A DNA stretch of 64,000 bases from Anniella stebbinsi (GCA_029215795.1 JARDYH010000007.1:97293263-97357262), one strand, 5' to 3'. Shown: positions 1 to 11,143, counted from the first letter of the stretch. A program made the numbers and translations. The notes: generated from the letters alone by a model not told the origin.

Positions 1-1573
1 CCAGAAGGATACCATGGTCGATGGTATCGAATGCCGCTGAGAGGTCCAGAAGTACCAACAGGGACACACTCCCCCTGTCAATGCTCAGGCGTAGATCATC
101 CCCGAAGGCGACCATAGCAGTCTCAACTCCATATCCCGCTCTGAAGCCAGTTTGAAATGGGTCTAGAAAATCAGTGTCATCTAAAACTACTTGGAGTTGG
201 AAGGCAACCGCCCTCTCGATCACCTTGCCCAAGAATGGAAGATTTGATACTGGCCTGTAGTTGTTAAAGTCCAGGGAGTCCAGGGAGGGCTTCTTGAGAA
301 GCGGTTGTACCACTGCTTCTTTTAAACATGATGGAAAATTCCCCTCCCTGAGAGATGCATTAAGAATATATTGTAATTGTGATCTAACTGCTTCTCCTCC
401 CTGGGCAACCAGCCATGAAGGACAGGGATCGAGAGGGCAAGTCGTCCTCCTCACTCATCCAAGCAGCTTGTCCACATCCTTGGTACTCACCAACTGAAAC
501 TGATCCAGTGTAATTCTACTCGTGGAGTCGCTGGACACTCCATCGTCAGCCTCTGCTATAACGATGGCATCAAAGTCGGCTCTTATCCGAGAGATTTTAT
601 CTGTGAAATGATCGTTAAAGGCATCGCAGCGAACTGCTGAAGGCTCTAAGATTGGATTCAGGGGGGAACGTGCCCGGGTTAGACCCCTCACCACCCTGAA
701 CAGTTATGCTGGATGCGAATTTGCAGACGCAATGCGCGTAGAGAAGACAGCTTGCTTCGCTGCACATATTGCCACCCCATAGGAATGAAGATGTTCTCTA
801 TGTCGTGTCTTGTCGGATACAAGTTGAGTTTTCCACCATCGGTGCTCCAGTCATTGTTCTTCCTGCTTCAACTCCCTGAGGTCTTCTGTATACCATGGCA
901 CCCGGTTAGAAGCAGGTCGGAGAGGATGTTTGGGGACGATCGTGTCGATAGCCCTAGTTAGGTCTTGATTCCATCTATTGACCAGGGCTTCTACAGAATC
1001 GTCGACAATATATGGATCCAAGAGGATCCATCAGCCTTCGAGGGCAGACCATCTTAATAGGTCCGCCACCCCTGCAGGGGTGGGTGGTAGCTGTGATACT
1101 AACCCTGACCAGAAAATGGTCTGTCCATGACAACACGGAGGTATTTGTTACCTCTGCCCACAGATCCATCTGTTCGGAAATGAAAACAGCATGAGGGTGT
1201 GACCTGCTGAATGTGTGGGTCCAGAGACCAGTTGGGATAGGCCCATGGTTGTCATGGATGCCATGAACTCCCGAGCTGCACCTGACAAACTGGTCTTGAA
1301 TGGGATGTTGAAGTTGCCCAGGACCAAAAGTCTGGGCGAATCCAACACCAGCTCCGAGACCAGTTCCATGAGCTCGGCCAGGGAGTCTGATAGGCAGCGG
1401 GGTGGCCGGTACACTAAGAGAATCCCTAGTCTATCCCTGGTCTTCAGACTCACGTACACACACTCGATGTGATTCAATTCATGAACAGGGAGTCTGGTCA
1501 GGTTAAGATTATCCCTATAGACCACAGCTACTCCGTCCCCCCGCCCACTTTCCCTCACCTGCTCACTAACACA

Positions 1574-1576
<3 letters not shown>
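1..1576 (-). mobile_element. L2-clade LINE, 5' and central part, running off the left edge (L2-A)
   Basis: On the minus strand the frame enters inside the AP-like endonuclease (about 1,558 to 1,150: VAVVY, LLVYRPP, GNFNIP where the usual motif is GDFN) and continues through the linker to the reverse transcriptase, whose AFDTIDHGILL block sits at the left edge. It is closely related to the young L2 at 55.6-59.3 kb. Frames shift near 1,150 and again further on, so it cannot code. The 5' end is truncated inside the endonuclease at about 1,576, where it meets a (TAA)n run belonging to another L2 tail. It is a dead copy. The rest of the RT and the 3' tail should lie outside the window. Confidence 0.9.

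Positions 1577-1613
<37 letters not shown>
1575..1613. repeat. (TAA)n microsatellite
   Basis: About 13 uninterrupted trinucleotide units. It is the tail of the L2 3' fragment on its right and the insertion point of the L2 copy on its left. Confidence 0.95.
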
Positions 1614-1615
<2 letters not shown>

Positions 1616-1840
1616 TATTTATTTATTTATTTATTACCCGCCTCTCCCTCCGGATCGAGGCGGGGAACAACATCATCATAAAACACACAAAACTGATTAA
1701 AAATACATAAAACCAATATATCATTAAAATACCAATAAAACACCAATAAAACACTTAAAATTCATCTGAGTAGGCCTGCCGGAAGAGCTCAGTCTTTATA
1801 GATCGTTTAAATTCCTGAAGACTGGTAAGTTCACAGATCT
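1577..1840 (-). mobile_element. L2 3' end with (TTA)n tail
   Basis: Read on the minus strand this is the last coding codons (LFRQAYxDEF-like), a short UTR, the stem CCCGCCTC/GAGGCGGG at 1,637-1,664, and an (ATTT)n plus (TTA)n tail at 1,577-1,630. It matches the 3' ends at 10,880-11,143 and 59,170-59,330. The 5'-truncated L2-A begins directly in its tail. Confidence 0.85.
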
Positions 1841-1872
1841 CTCCCGGCAGGACCCGCGAGAATCCATGCATG

Positions 1873-1912
1873 CCCAGTAATGAGTGTGCAATAAAACGCT
1901 TGTCTGATGACG
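1873..1912. repeat. Remnant of MITE family C (terminal 40 bp)
   Basis: GTGCAATAAAACGCTTGTCTG followed by ATGACG-type sequence is the same terminal block as at 45,637-45,667 and, reversed, at 12,419-12,460. Only one end is left. Confidence 0.6.
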
Positions 1913-2661
1913 CCCTTTCTCTCCCCCTGTAAAGAGACTGTTGCTATTGTGGGGCAGCAGCAGGAGGCCATAGTGATGGTAGGGAAATGCCAACATCCAC
2001 CCATCTGATGGTGCTCTGAGCATCTTCCATGGCCGCAGAATGCCGGCTGACTGCTGAAGGAGGAAGAAATGGAAATATGGGGAAGTGGGGATGAAATGGA
2101 GCATTCCGGAAGAAAGCCTGGCTGAAGACATTTCTTTGCATGTATGTCGCACTGGTCATAAGAACTTATACTGCACTTCAGTCCTCAACAGATTGGCACT
2201 GTAAAGTAATTATATTCAAAGGGATGAATCCCATGCAGTGCTTACAGTCTCAAAGACAACACCATCAGGAGAAAGAAAAGGACAGAAAAGGAAAGGGAGA
2301 GAACAGAGGTCAAAGGCTCAGGGAAAGAACTACATTTTCAAATCCTGGTTAATAGTTGCAAGGGAGGAGAGGGGTGGAGTTCAAGAGACGGTGGATTCAA
2401 GAGAAAGGGGAAGCAAGAGAGACAGGATGGAGGCATGAAGGAGAAGTCAAGGACGGCAAAGCCAAGATAAAACTATTGGGAGAGCGAAGAGAACAGGGCA
2501 ACTAACGCGAAAGAAGAGGCGAACAAGAATGAGCCCAAAGAATGAAAGACCTGAATGCAAAGAAGGGCAGCACAAACAAAGATTCTCTTAAACTGGCTCC
2601 AGTATGGAAATGGAAGCCAGTGGAAGGAGAGCCAGGGAGCAAGGGAAGCAGAAAGGTCTGT

Positions 2662-2705
2662 GTGGGCGGAGTCAGGCAGCACTCTGACTGCCTGGCTCCG
2701 CCCAC
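2662..2705. other. 18-bp inverted repeat with GC boxes, 8-nt loop
   Basis: The left arm 2,662-2,679 (GTGGGCGGAGTCAGGCAG) and right arm 2,688-2,705 pair at 17 of 18 positions. Each arm contains GGGCGG, a canonical Sp1-type box. It could be a foldback remnant of a DNA element or a regulatory site. No flanking gene supports the latter. Confidence 0.8.
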
Positions 2706-3714
2706 TCACCTTCCTCCACTCACCCACCCAGCCACCCAGCCCTTCCCCCTTCCCCCTTCGTTCTTGCTCTCTCCCCACCTACAGCCTGTAGCCTCACTAT
2801 TTGTCTCCCCAACACCACGTCTTTAAATAGTCAGTCATCCATGGCAGCCATCCTGTGACAAGACACATCCACCCTGGGAGCCATGGGCCATTTCTCAAAT
2901 TCCCAAATTCCCACAGGTCCAAAAAGATCTGCAGAAGGTTCTGGAAAAGGAGAGCCTGGTGCCTTAACGTTTTTCAAGGTTTTTTTTTTATTATTATTAT
3001 TTTTAAAATAAATGTTTGAAGTGGGCAGGGAGTGGAGGACATTCTGGGTGCTGTTGGAGACCCCCTGCCTTAAGGGGTAAAGGGATTTGGAGACTGAAGA
3101 CACAGTGGTTTAACCCAGGGATTAAAACATAACAGATTGAACTGAGGCAATAGGCATTTTATAGGGTTAAATTTCATTCATATAGGCTACTAGTTCTAAT
3201 GATTAAGGCAGATGCACTTAAGGAATGGTTTAGTGTAAGTGATTAGCAGTTGGTTGGGGGGGTATCTTGGCAGCAAAGCAAAGGAGGAGGTAGGTGAATA
3301 TGGGGACTGACTGGGGGGGAGGGAAGGAGGTGCTGGGGGCTGAGCTGGTGAGCAAAGAGAGTCAGCCAGCCAGTTGCTTGTCCCTGAAGACACACAAGCC
3401 TGGGGAAGAGACAGGCACAGGAGCAGGGCAAAGGGGGGGGGTTCAGGAAGTAGGGAAAGGGAGGGGGCACTTGGCACGCTGCTAATGGCTTTGCAGGGGG
3501 GAGATTAGGAAGGGGCAAGTCTCCTCCCCTTGTTTGCCCAGGTTTTTGGTGTGTGATGGAGGCAGCGGGGGGGGGGGGGAAGGGGCTCTGCAGCAACAAA
3601 GAGAGAGAAAGAGAGGACGGGGACGGGGGTTTCACAAGATCCCTCTGGTGGTGAGGGAGGCTCTTTGGGTCAAGGAGTCCTGACTAATGGGTTGTCTTTG
3701 TGCTGTGTATACGT

Positions 3715-3744
3715 ATAATTAGGGTCAGATTTGACCCTAATTAT
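3715..3744. other. Perfect 13-bp palindrome, 4-nt spacer
   Basis: ATAATTAGGGTCA and its exact complement are separated by GATT. The core GGGTCA-N4-TGACCC resembles an inverted pair of nuclear-receptor half sites, but spacing 4 is not the classical 3. It may equally be a very short foldback remnant. Confidence 0.8.
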
Positions 3745-3779
3745 TAATTATTAAAACAATGGCAAGAATCTAGTCTCTG

Positions 3780-3968
3780 CTGGCTTGTTGAAAGTATGGC
3801 CGTTTTCACATGTGTGGTTTGATGCACACCCACCTTGACTTTGCTCCACTTCTTCAGCGCTGGACTTGCATGACATTGTCCCTGTCCTGCTGTTCTCTCG
3901 CCCTGAGGTCGCACTTTTCAGTTTCTTTTCCGATGTATCCCTGAACGGGCAAAGTCCGAAAGGCACAG
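3780..3968 (-). repeat. MITE family D copy
   Basis: The reverse complement of this segment aligns with 23,106-23,272. Shared blocks are CTTTGCCC, GCGACCTCAGGGCG, CAGCGCTGAAGAAGTGGAGC, GGTGGGTGTGC and an end resembling GTGAAAACGGCC/GTGAGAACGACC. It has no coding capacity. It is probably a non-autonomous DNA transposon; the outer ends and any target duplication are not clear. Confidence 0.7.
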
Positions 3969-4914
3969 GTATTGCAGCACTACTGAGCACAAGTAAATCC
4001 AAACACTACACTCGCATAGGAAATGGAGGGTGAACCGGGGTAAAAATGTAGGTGTGATAAAGCTCTATGATGTGTCCTAGTCTGGGGGCTCATCTTGACG
4101 ACAGGGCTTGGGCACCACGAGCCCCCAAAGCCCCACATTGGCACTCCTTTGCATTATCCCCATGCCATGGAGTGAGAGCGGAGATTTCCTTGCAAGGAGG
4201 AGCGCCCATGCACCGGGGGTCTGCGCCTCCTCATGTCCCAGATGTTTTTTGTTTTAAAAAACCCTCCTTTCTTCCAGCTTCTCCCCATGGCAGAGAAGCA
4301 GGGCAGAGGCCCAGCAGCCCTTCGGCTCACTGGCCTGCACCCTCCACACTGTCCCAGCCAGGCAACCAATCAGGGGTTGCCATCGCCTGGGGCACGCCTC
4401 CGACGTAGCTCCAAAGCAAGGGAACAGATGGCAGATGCCATCGTCGCCTTGCTCCAAAATAGAAAAAGTCATGGTAAGTGCTCGACTTCTTCCAAGCGGA
4501 GCTGTGGGGGTTTGCCCCTGGATGGCTTTGCAATGGCAGCTGCATCAGGTAGATGACCTGCTGTCGTAAATCACAGGCATTAAACTCGATAAGCAGGAGC
4601 GAAACATCAATAAACAGTCCGTAGTCAAAAGCCAAAGAATCCATCAGAAGCCAGGTCAAACAATACTGGGTTCAGAGTAGCCAGGGTCTGGCCCAAGGTC
4701 AGAATATATCCAGGCAAAATCAAGGAGATGGTATGCAAGCAATGAAGATGCAGCACCATGAAAAATAGTTGCTTCCAGGGTCGCTTCTGAGTTCCAGCAT
4801 GTCTTATAGGGATGGTGGTGATTGGGAATTGTTGTCAGCTGCATAGGCCTTCAGGTAGCTTCTGCCTGTTCCCGTGAAGGGCCACTCCCCAAACACTCCC
4901 ATGCTCAGCTGTTC
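3969..4914. other. Unassigned stretch, 0.95 kb
   Basis: No gene recognised. 4,560-4,900 has the feel of an old interspersed repeat (AAGCCAGGTCAAACAATAC and similar blocks), but I have no second copy in the window to prove it. Confidence 0.5.
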
Positions 4915-5560
4915 CTCATAGAATCATAGAATAGTAGAGTTGGAAGGGGCCTATAAGGCCATCAAGTCCAACCCCCTGCTCAATGCAGGAATCCACATTA
5001 AAGCATCCCTGACAGGTGGCTGCCCAGCTGCCTCTTGAATGCCTGTAGTGTGGGAGAGCCCACAACCTCCCTAGGTAATTTGCTCCATTGTCATACTGCT
5101 CTAACAGTCAGGAAGTTTTTCCTGATGTCCAGCCAGAATCTGGCTTCCTGTAACTTGAGTACCTGGGTGTAGAACTTGGCATTTATCCCTATTAAATTTC
5201 ATTCTGTTTTTTTCAGCCCAGCGCTCCAGTCTATCAAGATCACTTTGAAGTTTGTTTCTGTCTTCCAGGGTTTTAGTGATCCCACCACGATTTTGTGTTG
5301 TCTGCAAATTTGATAAGCATTCTCTGCACCTCCTCATCCAAATCATTAATAAAAATGTTGACTGAGCCCCTGCGGTACCCCACTCATTACCTCCCCTCAG
5401 TGTGAAAAGGTACCATTGATAAGCACTCTTTGAGTCCGATTCTGTAGCCAACTGTGGATTCACCTAATAGTTGTTCCATCTAGCCCATTCTTCACTAGTT
5501 TGTTAATCAGAATGTCATGGGGTATGTTTCTGTTTAATCCCCCAAAGTAAAGCACAACAC
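4915..5560 (-). mobile_element. CR1 LINE 3' fragment with internal deletion (CR1-a)
   Basis: The left end is the CR1 3' terminus (TCATAGAATCATAGAATAG on the plus strand) followed by the conserved GAGTTGGAAGGGGCC block. Minus-strand frames give the RT thumb region (LDRLERWAEKNRMKFNRDK) and then jump straight to the C-terminal end (around HQEKLPDC), so several hundred bases of the usual sequence are missing between them. The 5' end fades at the PHDIL motif near 5,530-5,560, against MITE A. Confidence 0.85.
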
Positions 5561-5602
5561 CTGCCACCATTGCGGATCCACCCTGGGGCAAGCCCTGGGG
5601 GA

Positions 5603-5966
5603 TAAACTGACAAAGGCTGCCTCTACAAGAGGCATTTAAAGCTCTTTCAAGGCGCATTAAAATTTTTACCTCTACAAGAACGGAGCGCAAATTGGGCGTA
5701 GAGGCGTGTTTTCTCTCCGATTATGCGCATTATCGAATGCCCGTTAAACAGCGAGTTTTATTGTGCTCCGGCCATTAAAGCGCATTTTGACTATGTGAAC
5801 AAGAGATTCTCCGCATTAACTACTTGTAAAGCGCATTTGAAACAACTGGTAAGGTCACCTGTTGAGTGCTCAATTACCTCCTGCATACAAGCATTTAGGA
5901 AAAAGCGCTTCCGAGAAGATGCTCATAATGGGGCGTCAAACGGAATCCATCTAGAGGGGGCCTAAG
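5603..5966 (+). repeat. MITE family A copy 1 (GCGCATTA family)
   Basis: About 360 bp beginning GCCTCTACAAGAGG and ending in CTAGAGGGGGCC, with many copies of GCGCATT/AATGCGC inside, some as the palindrome ATTATGCGCATTAT. Three other copies lie at 15,258, 29,305 and (reversed, split) 48,038. The terminal sequences are imperfect inverted repeats of GGCCCCCTCTACAAG type. No open frame. A hAT-type non-autonomous element is the best guess. Confidence 0.8.
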
Positions 5967-6435
5967 GCTGTTCAAACTGGTGTGGCTCAGGTACATGGCT
6001 CAGGTACATAAGCTCCCAGAGACTGAGCGATCAGAGCAAGTGAACAGGGAGAGCAAACAGGAGTTTGTCAGGCAGAGTTCAGCAGGGGAGGTCAAGGGAG
6101 AGGTCCCTAACAATATTTTCTTTGATCTTGCAACACACATCCATATAGTATGGGACTCTGTTGTTGAACTTCAGAGAGGACAAGACAAAGCACAGGCTAT
6201 TCCAGTACAGTAAGAAAGGCAGAAACAAACATGGACTATGGATGGAAAGGATTCTCCAAGGGTAGAGACCTGCAAAGTGTGTGCAATGTTTGTGTTACTG
6301 CCTGAGATCAACATGTCATACATGTGCAACATGTGAAAGCTGGTTCCACTATTAGAAGAAAAAGTGAGAGTACTTGAGCAGCGAGTGTCCACCCTCCAAG
6401 GAATAAGAGAAGGCGAAGAGTTCTTAGACTGAACT

Positions 6436-7239
6436 TTGGAACTGCAACAGCAACAAGAAGTGCAAGAGATTGAAGAGCAACAGCAAGCTGAAGCAGAAGT
6501 AGAGAATACTGAGATGAGGAAAGCCAACGAAGAGGGAACTCCTTGGAAGAGGGTGACAGTTAGGAGCAGAAGAACTAGAAGACACTCTGCACCAGTGGAA
6601 CCATTAGAGTTATATAACTGCTTTCAGCTATTGGAGGATGAGACTGGAGGACAGCCTGCAGAAGAAGAATGACAGGGGAACCCGTACAACAGTGAGCAAG
6701 AGGCAGAAGGTCAGTCAACCAAGAAGAAGAGAAGGGTAGTAGTTGTGGGAGACTCCCTGCTGCGTGGGATTGAAACCCAAGTATGTTGCAAAGTCCCATG
6801 GACTCACCAGGTATGCTATCTCCATGGATCAAAGATTAGAGATGTGACTGAAGGGTTGCCAAAGCTCATCAAGCCCACTGACACATATCCTTTTCTTCTC
6901 ATCCATGTGGGAACAAATGATACTGCCAAGCGGAGCTACGAAGAAATCGCATCAGACTTTGAAGCTCTGGGAAGGAAACTCAAGAACTTTGGGGCCCAGA
7001 TAGTTTTCTCATCCATCCTCCCAGTTCTTGGAAGAGGAATAGAAAGGGAAAGAAAAATACTCTGGGTGAACGAAAGGCTACAAAGGTGGTGCCAACATGA
7101 GGGATTCGGATTCTTGGACCATGGGCTATGCTACTTGGAAGATGGACTGCTGGCAAGGGACGGGTTGCACCTCACAAGGGCTGGGAAGAATGTGTTCAGC
7201 CACAGCATGAAGAACCTCATCAGGAGGGCTTTAAACTGA
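6436..7239 (+). pseudogene. CR1 ORF1: acidic N-terminus plus SGNH esterase domain, one stop
   Basis: In CR1 elements ORF1 makes an RNA-chaperone-like protein, often with a lipolytic SGNH (GDSL) domain of uncertain role. Here the first ~78 residues are Gln/Glu-rich, then comes a basic patch (SRRTRR). A TGA at 6,670-6,672 breaks the frame, but the same frame continues at once to the esterase: block I GDSLLRG (6,748), block III HVGTND (6,904) and block V DGLHLT (7,160), so the catalytic Ser, Asp and His positions are all visible. It ends at 7,239, six bases before the likely ORF2 start codon, so the two ORFs were close-packed. Start chosen by comparison with the second copy at 10,464. Only the TGA prevents translation of the whole protein. 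Confidence 0.88.
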
Positions 7240-7244
7240 ATCCT

Positions 7245-9853
7245 ATGGGGGCGGGAGGCGTAAACTTATGCACCATAACAGAGAGAACAGCTCCAATAGT
7301 GCTCAAAAATAGTGTTCACAACAATGTAGGAAAGAAGCCAGACTATAAAGCACATGGTTTTCGATGTCTATATACTAATGCCCAGAGTATGGGAAACAAA
7401 CAGAACAAACTTGAACTCTTAATACATGAAGGCAAATACGACTTGATAGGTATAACTGAAACTTGGTGGGATGACTCCCATGACTGGAACATAGCAACTG
7501 AAGCACATAATGTGTTCAAAAAGAACAGAAGAAATAGAAAGGGAGGCGGAGCTGCACTATATGTTAAAAATACTTATCCCTGCACAGAAATACAGGAGGA
7601 TGAACCTGGGAGCCCCATTGAGAGCATCTGGGCAAGGAATAAAAGGAACATGATAGTCAGAGTCTACTTCCAACCACCTAATCAAGTAGAAGACAAGGAT
7701 GAAACCTCTGAAAGCAAATTGCCAGTGTTTTAAGGAAATCCAACATAGTAGTAATGGGGGACTTCAATTACCCTGATATCGGTTGGGATAAAAATTCTGC
7801 CAAAAGTGGCCCTTCCAAGAAATTCCTGACACGTGTGGCTGATAATTTTCTTCTACAGAAAGTAGAGAAAGAAACTAGAGGAACGGCTATCCTTGACTTG
7901 ATACTGACCAATAGGGAGGACTTAGTGGATAAAGTGGCAGTTACAGGAACTCTGGGGGACAGTGACCATGTCATGCTTGAGTTCTTGATTTTAAAGGAAG
8001 CAAAAGCTGAATGTAGCCATACGCGTACTCTGGATTTCAGGAAAGCCGATTTTAATAAACTCAGAACTATGATAAGAAAGGTCGCATGGCAAGTGACCCT
8101 AATGAGAAAAGGAGTCCAAGATGGGTGGGAGTTTTTAAAAAAGGAAATTTTAAAGGCACAATTCCAACAAGGAAAAAAGACAGTCAACAGCATAGGAAAC
8201 CAATGTCACTCCACAAAAAGCTAAGAGATGACCTGAAAACAAAAGAAGGGCACAGATAGGAAGTGGAAGGAAGGTCAGGCTACAAAAGCAGAGTACAGAC
8301 AGGTAGAAGTGCGAAATGGCACCAGGAAGGCTACAGCTGAGAAGGAGCTGAGGCTAGCAAGGGATGCTAAAAGCAATAAAAAGGTTTTCTTCAGATGCGT
8401 GAATAGTAAAAGACAGAGGAAAGAAATTGTGGTTCAACTGCTTCTTGAGGATGGCAAATTGATAACAGATGACAAAGAAAAGGCCGAACTGCTCAATTCC
8501 TACTTTGGCTCAGGTTTCTCCCATATGTGGGTCTATGACCCCCCTGGAAAGCTGAAGGGGCAGGATTGCAGTTTGAGATTGATAAACAAATGGTCAAGGA
8601 ACACCTAAATTCAAATCTCCAGGGCCCGATGGATTGCATCCTTGAGTAATAATGGTTTTAGCAGAAGAACTCTCAGAACCGCTGTCTATTATCTTTGCGA
8701 AATCATGGAAGATGGGTGAAGTGCCGGATGACTGGAGGAAGGCTAATGTTGTCCCTGTCTTCAAAAAGGAGGGGAAAATTTTGGAGCAGATTATAAGAAG
8801 TCAATCTGTAAGCACCATGAAAACAATGCAGTGATTACTAGAAGCCAGCATGAATTTGTCAAGAACAAATCCTGTCAGACGAATCTGATCTCAATTTTGA
8901 TCGGGTAACCTCCTTTGTGGAATGTGGGAATGCTGTGGACATAATATATCTTGACATCAATAAAGCCTTTTGAGAAAGTACTCCATGACATTCTGATCAG
9001 TAAACCAGCTGAAACTATTAGGAGGATCCACAGTTGTCTACAGAATTGGACTCAAAGAGTGCTTATCAATGGTACCTTTTCACACTGGGGGGAGGTAACA
9101 AGCAGGGTACTCCAGGGCTCAGTTCTGGGCCCAGTGCTCTTCAACATTTTTCTTAATGATTTGGTCAAGGAGGTGCAGGGAATGCTTATCAAATTTGCAG
9201 ATGACACAAAATTGAGTTGGGGTATAGCTAATACACTGGAAGACACAAACAAACTTGAAAGTGATCTTGATAGGCTTGAGTTCTGGGCTGAAAACAACAG
9301 AATGGAATTTTAATAGGGAAAATTTCAAGCTCTACAACTTGGAAAAATAAACCAAATGCACAGTTACAAGATGGGGGATACTTGGCTCAGCAATATTACA
9401 AGAGAGAAGGATCTTAGAATTGTTGTAGACCACATGATGTGGCTGCAAAAAAAGGAAATGTTATTTTGGGCTGCATTAATCCAAATGGAGAGGCGGGTAA
9501 GAAATAAATTTATTATTATTATTATTATTATTAGTAGTAGTAGTAGTAGTATAGCTTCCAAATTGTGCGAGGTACTGGTTCTTCTCCATTCGGCACTGGT
9601 TAGGTCTCATCTTGAGTATTGTGTCCAGTTCTGGGCACCATACTTCAAGAAGGATGCAGACAAACTTGAGCGTGTTCAGAGGAGGGCAACGAGAATCATC
9701 AGGGGTCTGGAAATAAAGCCCTATGAGGAGAGACTGAAAGAACTGGGCATGTTTAGCCTGGAGAAGAGAAGATTGAGGGGAGACATGATAGCATTCTTTA
9801 AATACAGAGGATGGCTGGATCTCGATCAACCCAGAGTGCAGGACGTGGAATAA
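7245..9853 (+). pseudogene. CR1 ORF2: endonuclease and reverse transcriptase, frameshifted
   Basis: ORF2 nicks the target and copies the element RNA. The endonuclease shows NAQSMGNK, ITETWW (catalytic Glu), GDFNYPDI at 7,756 and GDSDHVMLEF at about 7,955, with a frameshift just before GDFNYPD near 7,733. The RT is spread over several frames: PDDWRKANVVPVFKK at about 8,725, QGSVLGPVLFNIFLNDL at 9,115, FADDTKL (catalytic Asp pair) at 9,193, and the C-terminal LERVQRRATRIIRGL block at about 9,668. At least four frame breaks (near 7,735, 8,220, 8,600 and 8,970) make this a pseudogene. The start ATG at 7,245 is the first in the endonuclease frame after ORF1 ends. Confidence 0.88.
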
Positions 9854-10194
9854 TGGGCTGAAGTTACAAGAAGCCAGATTCCAGCTGGACATCAGGAAAA
9901 ACTTCCTGACTGTCAAAGCTGTATGACATGGAACCAATTACCTAGGATGGTTGTGGGCTCTCCCACATTAGAGGCATTCAAGAGGCAGCTGGACAACCAT
10001 CTGTCAGGTATGCTTTAAGGTGGATTCCTGCATTGAGCAGGGGGGTGGACTTGATGGCCTTGTAGGCCCCTTCCAGCTCTGCCATTCTATGATACATTTT
10101 CTTCACGTATATTGCTTAATATGATCTTGGGGGAAAGTATAGTGTGGTTTTACCGTAATTGCACAGGTTCAGGCTGCTCTAGTATTGTGTTTGC

Positions 10195-10197
10195 ACA

Positions 10198-10254
<57 letters not shown>
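10195..10254. repeat. (TA)n(CA)n compound microsatellite
   Basis: TA repeats to about 10,214 followed by about 19 CA units. It separates two CR1 segments. The Cys-Val and His-Thr repeats seen in translation here are artefacts of this tract. Confidence 0.95.
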
Positions 10255-10255
<1 letters not shown>

Positions 10256-10257
<2 letters not shown>

Positions 10258-10842
10258 GAAGAAGAATGTAGGGGGTGAGGCAGGAGATTTAGCTGGCATA
10301 GTACCGATACAGGTGAAAAGATACATGCGCATGAGCGCACAGACGTGAAAGAGTCCAGTGCTCGACTCGCTAAAGAAACGGAGGGGGAAACCATGGATGC
10401 AAACCTGGGGGAAAAGTAGGTGTGATGGAGCCCTTAGACAGAACAGTGGAACTGCAACAGGAAAGAGAAGTGCAGGAGGCGGAACAGCAACAGCAAGTTG
10501 AAGCAGAAGGTGGGAATGCTGAGGGGAGGAAAGCCAATGAAGAGGAAACTCCTTGGAAAAGGGTGACAGTTAAGAGCAGAAGAACTAGAAGACCCTCAGC
10601 ACCAGTGGAACCATTAGAGTTATGCAGCCGCTTAACTCTACTGGAGTTAAGTCCTGGAGGATGAGACTGGAGGACAGCCTGCAGAGGAAGAATTACAGGG
10701 GACCCCGTGCAGCAGGGAGTAAGAGACAGAAGGTCAGTCGAGCAGAGGCGATAATACAGAGGCCTGCAACAACAACAAGAGAAGAGTAATCCTTGTGGGA
10801 GACTTCCTGCTGCGTGGGATTGAAACTCATGTAGCATCTTCA
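10256..10842 (+). mobile_element. CR1 ORF1 fragment (CR1-c)
   Basis: Repeats the ORF1 N-terminal half of CR1-b: ELQQEREVQEAEQQQQ, WKRVTVKSRRTRR and, at about 10,795, the esterase block I, here GDFLLRGIE with Phe in place of the catalytic Ser of GDS. The copy ends near 10,842. The frame of the N-terminal part stops at 10,662, and the GDF block is in a different frame. It is a 3'-deleted fragment and not functional. Confidence 0.85.
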
Positions 10843-10879
10843 TAGAGGCTTGCTTTGAAGTGTGCCTGAGCTAGCTATA

Positions 10880-11103
10880 GTTTGATTCACCAACTCACCA
10901 GTCTTCAGGAATTTAAAAGATCTATAAAGACTGATCTCTTCCGGCAGGCCTACCCAGATGAATTTTAAAGTGTTTTATTGGTGTTTTATTGGTATTTTAA
11001 TGATGTATTGGTTTTATGTGCTTTTATTCAGTTTTGTATTTTATGTTTAATGCTGTTCCCCGCCTCAATCCGTTGGGAGAGGCGGGTAATAAATAAATAA
11101 ATA

Positions 11104-11142
<39 letters not shown>

Positions 11143-11143
11143 A
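10880..11143 (+). mobile_element. L2 3' end
   Basis: Begins in the last RT codons (TSLQEFKRSIKTDLFRQAYPDEF-like), then a short UTR, the CCCGCCTC/GAGGCGGG stem at 11,059-11,086, and an (AAAT)n plus (ATT)n tail. 5'-truncated copy of the L2-D subfamily. Confidence 0.85.

Larger units (their letters stand above)
1913..3779. other. Unassigned stretch, 1.9 kb
   Basis: I recognise no gene. It holds a purine-rich tract (2,240-2,440), a strong GC hairpin at 2,662-2,705, a G-rich stretch with poly-G runs (3,250-3,600) and an AT-flanked perfect palindrome at 3,715-3,744. Open frames here, including proline/serine-rich ones on the minus strand between 3,196 and 3,635, look like low-complexity artefacts. 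Confidence 0.6.
5970..10093 (+). mobile_element. Nearly full-length CR1 LINE (CR1-b)
   Basis: 5' UTR-like sequence (GATCAGAGCAAGTGAACAGG, shared with 47.9 and 49.4 kb), ORF1 with an SGNH-esterase domain, ORF2 with endonuclease and reverse transcriptase, and a 3' end with GGACTTGATGGCC, AGGCCCCTTCCAGCTCT and CATTCTATGAT. About 4.1 kb, close to the size of a complete CR1. A (TTA)n(GTA)n run at 9,510-9,550 interrupts the RT C-terminal region. It is dead: one stop in ORF1 and several frameshifts in ORF2. Confidence 0.92.

Noticed and set aside
3196..3635. Pro/Ser/Leu-rich minus-strand frames that could pass for a secreted or disordered protein
   Set aside because: They come from a G-rich low-complexity tract on the plus strand and have no consistent frame or motif.
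10112..10394. Frames with Cys-Val and His-Thr repeats
   Set aside because: Translation of (CA)n/(TG)n.
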